A DNA stretch of 64,000 nt from Limnomonas spitsbergensis. Its lineage: Eukaryota > Chlorophyta > Chlorophyceae > Chlamydomonadales. A program made the position numbers and the translations under genes. The notes under the pieces were generated by a model. It was not told the DNA's origin. It saw only the letters and a list, made by a program, of their open reading frames with translations, and did not search any database. Below, one piece after another: positions 30,201-42,200 of the stretch (positions within the stretch are counted from its first letter, which is position 1; the number at the start of each line of letters is the position of its first letter). The stretch spans positions 1 through 64,000 of the forward strand of contig JAYJMM010000094.1 of assembly GCA_037349105.1 (NCBI GenBank), written 5' to 3'.

Positions 30201-33200
30201 CCCTGCCTGGCCACGCCTCCCTCTCCCCCTGCCTGGCCACGCCTCCCTTTCCCCCTGCCTGGCCACGGCTCCCTTTCCCCCTGCCTGGCCACGCCTCCCT
30301 CTCCCCCTGCCTGGCCACGCCTCCCTCTCCCCCTGCCTGGCCACGCCTCCCTTTCCCCCTGCCTGGCCACGGCTCCCTTTCCCCCTGCCTGGCCACGCCT
30401 CCCTCTCCCCCTGCCTGGCCACGCCTCCCTCTCCCCCTGCCTGGCCACGTCTCCCTCTCCCCCTGCCTGGCCACGCCTCCCTCTCCCCCTGCCTGGCCAC
30501 GCCTCCCTCTCCCCCTGCCTGGCCACGGCTCCCTCTCCCCCTGCCTGGCCACGCCTCCCTCTCCCCCTGCCTGGCCACGCCTCCCTCTCCCCCTGCCTGG
30601 CCACGCCTCCCTTTCCCCCTGCCTGGCCACGGCTCCCTTTCCCCCTGCCTGGCCACGCCTCCCTCTCCCCCTGCCTGGCCACGTCTCCCTCTCCCCCTGC
30701 CTGGCCACACCTCCCTCTCCCCCTGCCTGGCCACGCCTCCCTCTCCCCCTGCCTGGCCACGCCTCCCTCTCCCCCTGCCTGGCCACGTCTCCCTCTCCCC
30801 CTGCCTGGCCACGCCTCCCTCTCCCCCTGCCTGGCCACGGGTCCCTTTCCCCCTGCCTGGCCACGTCTCCCTATCCCCCTGCCTGGCCACGCCTCCCTTT
30901 CCCCCTGCCTGGCCACGCCTCCCTTTCCCCCTGCCTGGCCACGGCTCCCTTTCCCCCTGCCTGGCCACGCCTCCCTCTCCCCCTGCCTGGCCACGCCTCC
31001 CTCTCCCCCTGCCTGGCCATGCCTCCCTCTCCCCCTGCCTGGCCACACCTCCCTCTCCCCCTGCCTGGCCACACCTCCCCCCCCCCCCTGCCTGGCCACA
31101 CCTCCCTCTCCCCCTGCCTGGCCACACCTCCCTCTCCCCCTGCCTGGCCACACCTCCCTCTCCCCCTGCCTGGCCACACCTCCCTCTCCCCCTGCCTGGC
31201 CACGGGTCCCTTTCCCCCTGCCTGGCCACACCTCCCTCTCCCCCTGCCTGGCCACACCTCCCTCTCCCCCTGCCTGGCCACGGCTCCCTTTCCCCCTGCC
31301 TGGCCACGCCTCCCTCTCCCCCTGCCTGGCCACGCCTCCCTCTCCCCCTGCCTGGCCACGCCTCCCTCTCCCCCTGCCTGGCCATGCCTCCCTCTCCCCC
31401 TGCCTGGCCACACCTCCCTCTCCCCCTGCCTGGCCACACCTCCCCCCCCCCCTGCCTGGCCACACCTCCCTCTCCCCCTGCCTGGCCACACCTCCCTCTC
31501 CCCCTGCCTGGCCACACCTCCCTCTCCCCCTGCCTGGCCACACCTCCCTCTCCCCCTGCCTGGCCACGGGTCCCTTTCCCCCTGCCTGGCCACACCTCCC
31601 TCTCCCCCTGCCTGGCCACACCTCCCTCTCCCCCTGCCTGGCCACGCCTCCCTCTCCCCCTGCCTGGCCACGCCTCCCTTTCCCCCTGCCTGGCCACGGC
31701 TCCCTTTCCCCCTGCCTGGCCACGCCTCCCTCTCCCCCTGCCTGGCCACGCCTCCCTCTCCCCCTGCCTGGCCACACCTCCCTCTCCCCCTGCCTGGCCA
31801 CGCCTCCCTCTCCCCCTGCCTGGCCACGCCTCCCTCTCCCCCTGCCTGGCCACGTCTCCCTCTCCCCCTGCCTGGCCACGCCTCCCTCTCCCCCTGCCTG
31901 GCCACGGGTCCCTTTCCCCCTGCCTGGCCACGTCTCCCTATCCCCCTGCCTGGCCACGCCTCCCTTTCCCCCTGCCTGGCCACGCCTCCCTTTCCCCCTG
32001 CCTGGCCACGGCTCCCTTTCCCCCTGCCTGGCCACGCCTCCCTCTCCCCCTGCCTGGCCACGCCTCCCTCTCCCCCTGCCTGGCCATGCCTCCCTCTCCC
32101 CCTGCCTGGCCACACCTCCCTCTCCCCCTGCCTGGCCACACCTCCCTCCCCCCCTGCCTGGCCACACCTCCCTCTCCCCCTGCCTGGCCACACCTCCCTC
32201 TCCCCCTGCCTGGCCACACCTCCCTCTCCCCCTGCCTGGCCACACCTCCCTCTCCCCCTGCCTGGCCACGGGTCCCTTTCCCCCTGCCTGGCCACACCTC
32301 CCTCTCCCCCTGCCTGGCCACACCTCCCTCTCCCCCTGCCTGGCCACACCTCCCTCTCCCCCTGCCTGGCCACACCTCCCTCTCCCCCTGCCTGGCCGCG
32401 CCTCCCTTTCCCCCTGCCTGGCCACGGCTCCCTTTCCCCCTGCCTGGCCACGTCTCCCTTTCCCCCTGCCTGGCCACACCTCCCTCTCCCCCTGCCTGGC
32501 CACACCTCCCTCTCCCCCTGCCTGGCCACACCTCCCTCTCCCCCTGCCTGGCCACACCTCCCTCTCCCCCTGCCTGGCCGCGCCTCCCTTTCCCCCTTCC
32601 TGGCCACGGCTCCCTTTCCCCCTGCCTGGCCACGTCTCCCTTTCCCCCTGCCTGGCCACACCTCCCTCTCCCCCTGCCTGGCCACGGCTCCCTTTCCCCC
32701 TGCCTGGCCACGCCTCCCTCTCCCCCTGCCTGGCCACGCCTACCTTCCCCCCTGCCTGGCCACGTCTCCCTCTCCCCCTGCCTGGCCACGCCTCCCTCTC
32801 CCCCTGCCTGGCCACGCCTCCCTCTCCCCCTGCCTGGCCACGGCTCCCTTTCCCCCTGCCTGGCCACGCCTCCCTCTCCCCCTGCCTGGCCACGTCTCCC
32901 TCTCCCCCTGCCTGGCCACGCCTCCCTTTCCCCCTGCCTGGCCACGGCTCCCTTTCCCCCTGCCTGGCCACGCCTCCCTCTCCCCCTGCCTGGCCACGCC
33001 TCCCTCTCCCCCTGCCTGGCCACGCCTCCCTTTCCCCCTGCCTGGCCACGGCTCCCTTTCCCCCTGCCTGGCCACGCCTCCCTCTCCCCCTGCCTGGCCA
33101 CGCCTCCCTCTCCCCCTGCCTGGCCACGTCTCCCTCTCCCCCTGCCTGGCCACGCCTCCCTCTCCCCCTGCCTGGCCACGCCTCCCTCTCCCCCTGCCTG

Positions 33201-36200
33201 GCCACGGCTCCCTCTCCCCCTGCCTGGCCACGCCTCCCTCTCCCCCTGCCTGGCCACGCCTCCCTCTCCCCCTGCCTGGCCACGCCTCCCTTTCCCCCTG
33301 CCTGGCCACGGCTCCCTTTCCCCCTGCCTGGCCACGCCTCCCTCTCCCCCTGCCTGGCCACGTCTCCCTCTCCCCCTGCCTGGCCACACCTCCCTCTCCC
33401 CCTGCCTGGCCACGCCTCCCTCTCCCCCTGCCTGGCCACGCCTCCCTCTCCCCCTGCCTGGCCACGTCTCCCTCTCCCCCTGCCTGGCCACGCCTCCCTC
33501 TCCCCCTGCCTGGCCACGGGTCCCTTTCCCCCTGCCTGGCCACGTCTCCCTATCCCCCTGCCTGGCCACGCCTCCCTTTCCCCCTGCCTGGCCACGCCTC
33601 CCTTTCCCCCTGCCTGGCCACGGCTCCCTTTCCCCCTGCCTGGCCACGGCTCCCTCTCCCCCTGCCTGGCCACGCCTCCCTCTCCCCCTGCCTGGCCATG
33701 CCTCCCTCTCCCCCTGCCTGGCCACACCTCCCTCTCCCCCTGCCTGGCCACACCTCCCCCCCCCCCTGCCTGGCCACACCTCCCTCTCCCCCTGCCTGGC
33801 CACACCTCCCTCTCCCCCTGCCTGGCCACACCTCCCTCTCCCCCTGCCTGGCCACACCTCCCTCTCCCCCTGCCTGGCCACGGGTCCCTTTCCCCCTGCC
33901 TGGCCACACCTCCCTCTCCCCCTGCCTGGCCACACCTCCCTCTCCCCCTGCCTGGCCACACCTCCCTCTCCCCCTGCCTGGCCACACCTCCCTCTCCCCC
34001 TGCCTGGCCGCGCCTCCCTTTCCCCCTGCCTGGCCTCGGCTCCCTTTCCCCCTGCCTGGCCACGTCTCCCTTTCCCCCTGCCTGGCCACACCTCCCTCTC
34101 CCCCTGCCTGGCCACACCTCCCTCTCCCCCTGCCTGGCCACACCTCCCTCTCCCCCTGCCTGGCCACACCTCCCTCTCCCCCTGCCTGGCCGCGCCTCCA
34201 TTTCCCCCTTCCTGGCCACGGCTCCCTTTCCCCCTGCCTGGCCACGTCTCCCTTTCCCCCTGCCTGGCCACACCTCCCTCTCCCCCTGCCTGGCCACGGC
34301 TCCCTTTCCCCCTGCCTGGCCACGCCTCCCTCTCCCCCTGCCTGGCCACGCCTACCTTCCCCCCTGCCTGGCCACGTCTCCCTCTCCCCCTGCCTGGCCA
34401 CGCCTCCCTCTCCCCCTGCCTGGCCACGCCTCCCTCTCCCCCTGCCTGGCCACGGCTCCCTTTCCCCCTGCCTGGCCACGCCTCCCTCTCCCCCTGCCTG
34501 GCCACGCCTCCCTCTCCCCCTGCCTGGCCACGCCTCCCTTTCCCCCTGCCTGGCCACGGCTCCCTTTCCCCCTGCCTGGCCACGCCTCCCTCTCCCCCTG
34601 CCTGGCCACACCTCCCTCTCCCCCTGCCTGGCCACACCTCCCTCCCCCCCTGCCTGGCCACACCTCCCTCTCCCCCTGCCTGGCCACACCTCCCTCTCCC
34701 CCTGCCTGGCCACACCTCCCTCTCCCCCTGCCTGGCCACACCTCCCTCTCCCCCTGCCTGGCCACGGGTCCCTTTCCCCCTGCCTGGCCACACCTCCCTC
34801 TCCCCCTGCCTGGCCACACCTCCCTCTCCCCCTGCCTGGCCACACCTCCCTCTCCCCCTGCCTGGCCACACCTCCCTCTCCCCCTGCCTGGCCGCGCCTC
34901 CCTTTCCCCCTGCCTGGCCACGGCTCCCTTTCCCCCTGCCTGGCCACGTCTCCCTTTCCCCCTGCCTGGCCACACCTCCCTCTCCCCCTGCCTGGCCACA
35001 CCTCCCTCTCCCCCTGCCTGGCCACACCTCCCTCTCCCCCTGCCTGGCCACACCTCCCTCTCCCCCTGCCTGGCCGCGCCTCCCTTTCCCCCTTCCTGGC
35101 CACGGCTCCCTTTCCCCCTGCCTGGCCACGTCTCCCTTTCCCCCTGCCTGGCCACACCTCCCTCTCCCCCTGCCTGGCCACGGCTCCCTTTCCCCCTGCC
35201 TGGCCACGCCTCCCTCTCCCCCTGCCTGGCCACGCCTACCTTCCCCCCTGCCTGGCCACGTCTCCCTCTCCCCCTGCCTGGCCACGCCTCCCTCTCCCCC
35301 TGCCTGGCCACGCCTCCCTCTCCCCCTGCCTGGCCACGGCTCCCTTTCCCCCTGCCTGGCCACGCCTCCCTCTCCCCCTGCCTGGCCACGTCTCCCTCTC
35401 CCCCTGCCTGGCCACGCCTCCCTTTCCCCCTGCCTGGCCACGGCTCCCTTTCCCCCTGCCTGGCCACGCCTCCCTCTCCCCCTGCCTGGCCACGCCTCCC
35501 TCTCCCCCTGCCTGGCCACGCCTCCCTTTCCCCCTGCCTGGCCACGGCTCCCTTTCCCCCTGCCTGGCCACGCCTCCCTCTCCCCCTGCCTGGCCACGCC
35601 TCCCTCTCCCCCTGCCTGGCCACGTCTCCCTCTCCCCCTGCCTGGCCACGCCTCCCTCTCCCCCTGCCTGGCCACGCCTCCCTCTCCCCCTGCCTGGCCA
35701 CGGCTCCCTCTCCCCCTGCCTGGCCACGCCTCCCTCTCCCCCTGCCTGGCCACGCCTCCCTCTCCCCCTGCCTGGCCACGCCTCCCTTTCCCCCTGCCTG
35801 GCCACGGCTCCCTTTCCCCCTGCCTGGCCACGCCTCCCTCTCCCCCTGCCTGGCCACGTCTCCCTCTCCCCCTGCCTGGCCACACCTCCCTCTCCCCCTG
35901 CCTGGCCACGCCTCCCTCTCCCCCTGCCTGGCCACGCCTCCCTCTCCCCCTGCCTGGCCACGTCTCCCTCTCCCCCTGCCTGGCCACGCCTCCCTCTCCC
36001 CCTGCCTGGCCACGGGTCCCTTTCCCCCTGCCTGGCCACGTCTCCCTATCCCCCTGCCTGGCCACGCCTCCCTTTCCCCCTGCCTGGCCACGCCTCCCTT
36101 TCCCCCTGCCTGGCCACGGCTCCCTTTCCCCCTGCCTGGCCACGCCTCCCTCTCCCCCTGCCTGGCCACGCCTCCCTCTCCCCCTGCCTGGCCATGCCTC

Positions 36201-39200
36201 CCTCTCCCCCTGCCTGGCCACACCTCCCTCTCCCCCTGCCTGGCCACACCTCCCCCCCCCCCTGCCTGGCCACACCTCCCTCTCCCCCTGCCTGGCCACA
36301 CCTCCCTCTCCCCCTGCCTGGCCACACCTCCCTCTCCCCCTGCCTGGCCACACCTCCCTCTCCCCCTGCCTGGCCACGGGTCCCTTTCCCCCTGCCTGGC
36401 CACACCTCCCTCTCCCCCTGCCTGGCCACACCTCCCTCTCCCCCTGCCTGGCCACACCTCCCTCTCCCCCTGCCTGGCCACACCTCCCTCTCCCCCTGCC
36501 TGGCCGCGCCTCCCTTTCCCCCTGCCTGGCCTCGGCTCCCTTTCCCCCTGCCTGGCCACGTCTCCCTTTCCCCCTGCCTGGCCACACCTCCCTCTCCCCC
36601 TGCCTGGCCACACCTCCCTCTCCCCCTGCCTGGCCACACCTCCCTCTCCCCCTGCCTGGCCACACCTCCCTCTCCCCCTGCCTGGCCGCGCCTCCCTTTC
36701 CCCCTTCCTGGCCACGGCTCCCTTTCCCCCTGCCTGGCCACGTCTCCCTTTCCCCCTGCCTGGCCACACCTCCCTCTCCCCCTGCCTGGCCACGGCTCCC
36801 TTTCCCCCTGCCTGGCCACGCCTCCCTCTCCCCCTGCCTGGCCACGCCTACCTTCCCCCCTGCCTGGCCACGTCTCCCTCTCCCCCTGCCTGGCCACGCC
36901 TCCCTCTCCCCCTGCCTGGCCACGCCTCCCTCTCCCCCTGCCTGGCCACGGCTCCCTTTCCCCCTGCCTGGCCACGCCTCCCTCTCCCCCTGCCTGGCCA
37001 CGCCTCCCTCTCCCCCTGCCTGGCCACGCCTCCCTTTCCCCCTGCCTGGCCACGGCTCCCTTTCCCCCTGCCTGGCCACGCCTCCCTCTCCCCCTGCCTG
37101 GCCACGCCTCCCTCTCCCCCTGCCTGGCCACGCCTCCCTTTCCCCCTGCCTGGCCACGGCTCCCTTTCCCCCTGCCTGGCCACGTCTCCCTTTCCCCCTG
37201 CCTGGCCATGTCTCCCTATCCCCCTGCCTGGCCACGCCTCCCTCTCCCCCTGCCTGGCCACGCCTCCCTTTCCCCCTGCCTGGCCACGGCTCCCTTTCCC
37301 CCTGCCTGGCCACGCCTCCCTCTCCCCCTGCCTGGCCACGTCTCCCTTTCCCCCTGCCTGGCCACGTCTCCCTCTCCCCCTGCCTGGCCACGCCTCCCTC
37401 TCCCCCTGCCTGGCCACGCCTCCCTTTTCCCCTGCCTGGCCACGCCTCCCTCTCTCCCTGCCTGGCCACGCCTCCCTTTCCCCCTGCCTGGCCGCGCCTC
37501 CCTCTCCCCCTGCCTGGCCACACCTCCCTCTCCCCCTGCCTGGCCACGTCTCCCTTTCCCCCTGCCTGGCAACGTCTCCCTCTCCCCCTGCCTGGCCACG
37601 CCTCCCTCTCCCCCTGCCTGGCCACGCCTCCCTTTCCCCCTGCCTGGCCACGGCTCCCTTTCCCCCTGCCTGGCCACGTCTCCCTTTCCCCCTGCCTGGC
37701 CACGCCTCCCTCTCCCCCTGCCTGGCCACGCCTCCCTCTCCCCCTGCCTGGCCACATCTCCCTCTCCCCCTGCCTGGCCACGCCTCCCTCTCCCCCTGCC
37801 TGGCCACGCCTCCCTCTCCCCCTGCCTGGCCACGCCTCCCTCTCCCCCTGCCTGGCCACGTCTCCCTCTCCCCCTGCCTGGCCACGCCTCCCTCTCCCCC
37901 TGCCTGGCCACACCTCCCTCTCCCCCTGCCTGGCCACGCCTCCCTCTCCCCCTGCCTGGCCACGTCTCCCTTTCCCCCTGCCTGGCCACGTCTCCCTCTC
38001 CCCCTGCCTGGCCACACATCCCTCTCCCCCTGCCTGGCCACGTCTCCCTCTCCCCCTGCCTGGCCACGCCTCCCTCTCCCCTTGCCTGGCCACACCTCCC
38101 TTTCCCCCTGCCTGGCCACGCCTCCCTCTCCCCCTGCCTGGCCACGCCTCCCTTTCCCCCTGCCTGGCCGCGCCTCCCTCTCCCCCTGCCTGGCCACACC
38201 TCCCTCTCCCCCTGCCTGGCCACGTCTCCCTTTCCCCCTGCCTGGCAACGTCTCCCTCTCCCCCTGCCTGGCCACGCCTCCCTCTCCCCCTGCCTGGCCA
38301 CGCCTCCCTTTCCCCCTGCCTGGCCACGGCTCCCTTTCCCCCTGCCTGGCCACGTCTCCCTTTCCCCCTGCCTGGCCACGCCTCCCTCTCCCCCTGCCTG
38401 GCCACGTCTCCCTCTCCCCCTGCCTGGCCACATCTCCCTCTCCCCCTGCCTGGCCACGCCTCCCTCTCCCCCTGCCTGGCCACGCCTCCCTCTCCCCCTG
38501 CCTGGCCACGCCTCCCTCTCCCCCTGCCTGGCCACGTCTCTCTCTCCCCCTGCCTGGCCACGCCTCCCTCTCCCCCTGCCTGGCCACACCTCCCTCTCCC
38601 CCTGCCTGGCCACACCTCCCTCTCCCCCTGCCTGGCCACACATCCCTCTCCCCCTGCCTGGCCACGTCTCCCTTTCCCCCTGCCTGGCAACGTCTCCCTC
38701 TCCCCCTGCCTGGCCACGCCTCCCTCTCCCCCTGCCTGGCCACACCTCCCTCTCCCCCTGCCTGGCCACGCCTCCCTCTCCCCCTGCCTGGCCACGTCTC
38801 CCTTTCCCCCTGCCTGGCCACGTCTCCCTCTCCCCCTGCCTGGCCACACCTCCCTCTCCCCCTGCCTGGCCACGTCTCCCTCTCCCCCTGCCTGGCCACG
38901 CCTCCCTCTCCCCCTGCCTGGCCACGCCTCCCTTTCCCCCTGCCTGGCCACGCCTCCCTCTCCCCCTGCCTGGCCACGCCTCCCTTTCCCCCTGCCTGGC
39001 CGCGCCTCCCTCTCCCCCTGCCTGGCCACACCTCCCTCTCCCCCTGCCTGGCCACGTCTCCCTTTCCCCCTGCCGGGCAACGTCTCCCTCTCCCCCTGCC
39101 TGGCCACACCTCCCTCTCCCCCTGCCTGGCCACGCCTCCCTCTCCCCCTGCCTGGCCACGTCTCCCTCTCCCCCTGCCTGGCCACGTCTCCCTTTCCCCC

Positions 39201-42200
39201 TGCCTGGCAACGTCTCCCTCTCCCCCTGCCTGGCCACGCCTCCCTCTCCCCCTGCCTGGCCACGCCTCCCTCTCCCCCTGCCTGGCCACGCCTCCCTCTC
39301 CCCCTGCCTGGCCACGTCTCCCTCTCCCCCTGCCTGGCCACGTCTCCCTTTCCCCCTGCCTGGCCACGCCTCCCTTTCCCCCTGCCTGGCCACGTCTCCC
39401 TCTCCCCCTGCCTGGCCACGCCTCCCTCTCCCCCTGCCTGGCCACGTCTCCCTCTCCCCCTGCCTGGCCACGCCTCCCTTTCCCCCTGCCTGGCCACGGG
39501 TCCCTTTCCCCCTGCCTGGCCACGGGTCCCTTTCCCCCTGCCTGGCCACGCCTCCCTCTCCCCCTGCCTGGCCACGCCTCCCTCTCCCCCTGCCTGGCCA
39601 CGCCTCCCTCTCCCCCTGCCTGGTCACACCTCCCTCTCCCCCTGCCTGGCCACGCCTCCCTTCCCCCCTGCCGGGCCACGCCTCCCTCTCCCCCTGCCTG
39701 GCCACGGGTCCCTTTCCCCCTGCCTGGCCACGGGTCCCTTTCCCCCTGCCTGGCCACACCTCCCTCTCCCCCTGCCAGGCCACACCTCCCTCTCCCCCTG
39801 CCTGGCCACACATCCCTCTCCCCCTGCCTGGCCACACCTCCCTCTCCCCCTGCCTGGCCACGCCTCCCTCTCCCCCTGCCTGGCCACACCTCCCTCTCCC
39901 CCTGCCTGGCCACACCTCCCTCTCCCCCTGCCTGGCCACGCCTCCCTCTCCCCCTGCCTGGCCACACCTCCCTCTCCCCCTGACTGGCCACACCTCCCTC
40001 TCCCCCTGCCTGGCCACACCTCCCTCTCCCCCTGCCTGGCCACACCTCCCTCTCCCCCTGCCTGGCCACACCTCCCTCTCCCCCTGCCTGGCCACACCTC
40101 CCTCTCCCCCTGCCTGGCCACGGGTCCCTCTCCCCCTGCCTGGCCACGGGTCCCTCTCCCCCTGCCTGGCCACACCTCCCTCTCCCCCTGCCTGGCCACA
40201 CCTCCCTCTCCCCCTGCCTGGCCACACCTAACTCTCCCCCTGCCTGGCCACACCTCCCTCTCCCCCTGCCTGGCCACATCTCCCTCTCCCCCTGCCTGGC
40301 CACACCTCCCTCTCCCCCTGCCTGGCCACGCCTCCCTCTCCCCCTGCCTGGCCACACCTCCCTCTCCCCCTGCCTGGCCACACCTCCCTCTCCCCCTGCC
40401 TGGCCACACCTCCGTCTCCCCCTGCCTGGCCACACCTCCCTCTCCCCCTGCCTGGCCACACCTCCCTCTCCCCCTGCCTGGCCACACCTCCCTCTCCCCC
40501 TGCCTGGCCACACCCCTCCCCCCGGAAGGCTGTAGGCGACATATCTTATTAACGCACGTGCCGGTATTGAACGTGATGGTTTATTTATTTATTTATTTAC
40601 ACACATGTTTAAAATCTCCCCTCACCTGAAGCTCGCTCTGGTCTTCCTCCAGCATCTGCTGTACATTGTACTGCTGCTCCGACTTGTACTGCACAAACTG
40701 CATCATCATCTGGCAGACCCGCACAAGCTGCACGCGGCACGGGGCAGGGCAGGGGATTTGGGGGCTTCAGTGCGTGTCACGCCTTCAAAAAGACGCCTTC
40801 AAACGCCTTGTCGAAGATTTAAAATCAATTTAAAAAGCCGTAAAACACCTTGGTGTAGAGTTCAATCAATTAAAACGCCTTAAAACACGCCTCAAAACGC
40901 CTTAACACACGAACACAAGGCCACGTGGTCGACTTTCTTGAGCCTTCCTATCTGCGAGAACGGCGCGGATGCGGCTTCTTCAGCACAGGCTGCCCTGTTT
41001 CCTAGACACTCACGCCTCCCATTGGGCGTAGCTTCCTTTCCTTCGTTGACGTCAGGCCTTTTCCTTCGTCAGGCCGTTGGGAGGCACCATGGGACGGGCC
41101 GGGGGCCTGAGCAGCAGGGCTTGCTACACCCTGCCCCCAAGGGTTTAGGGTATATAATTAAGGGTTTAGGGTTAAGGGCTTGCTGCACCAGGCCTCCAAG
41201 GGTTTATAGTTAAGAGTCTAGGGTTAAGGGCTTGCTGCATCAGGCCCCCAAGGGTTTAGGGTTAAGGGCTTGCTGCATCAGGCCCCCAAGGGTTTAGGGT
41301 GAAGGGCTTGCTGCACCAGGCCCCCAAGGGTTTAGGGTTAATGGCTTGTTGCATCAAGCCCCCAAGGGTTTAGGGTTAAGGGCTTGCTGCATTATGCCCC
41401 CAAGGGTTTAGGGTTAAAGGCTTGCTGCACCAGGCCCCCAAGGGTTTATGGTTAAGGGCTTGCTGCATCAGGCCCCCAAGGGTTTAGGGTTAAGGGCTTG
41501 CTGCATCATGCCCCCAAGGGTTTAGGGTTAAGGGCTTGCTGCATCATGCCCCCAAGGGTTTAGGGTTAAGGGCTTGCTGCATCAGGGCCCCAAGGGTTTA
41601 GGGTTAAGGGCTTGCTGCACCAGGCCCCCAAGGGTTTAGGGTTAAGGGCTTGCTGCACCAGGCCCCCAAGGGTTTAGGGTTAAGGGCTTGCTGCATTAGG
41701 ACCCCAAGGGTTTAGGGTTAAGGGCTTGCTGCATCATGCCCCCAAGGGTTTAGGGTTAAGGGCTTGCTGCACCAGGCCCCTAAGGGTTTAGGGTTAAGGG
41801 CTTGCTGCATCAGGCCCCCAAGGGTTTAGGGTTGAGGGCATGCTGCTCCAGGCCCCCAAGGGTTTAGGGTTAAGGGCTTGCTGCACCAGGCCCCCAAGGG
41901 TTAAGGGTTAAGAGCTTGCTGCATCAGGCCCCAAGGGTTTAGGGTTAAGGGCTTGCTGCATCAGGCCCCAAGGGTTTAGGGTTAAGGGCTTGCTGCATCA
42001 TGCCCCCAAGGGTTTAGGGTTAAGGGCTTGCTGCACCAGGCCCCCAAGGGTTTAGGGTTAAGGGCTTGCTGCATCAGGCCCCCAAGGGTTTAGGGTTAAG
42101 GGCTTGCTGCTCCAGGCCCGCAAGGGAGGGGTGCGCTCCTAAGCCTAAGTAATCTATGAGCCCTCTTATCCAGGCTGTTACCCTTTGAAATGGATACATA

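Noticed and set aside
28100..40629. Three plus-strand frames of 3,900-4,140 codons and several minus-strand frames of 250-2,500 codons
   Set aside because: They are read-through of a stop-free 26-bp repeat, open in several frames at once, with no domain, and lie inside an intron.
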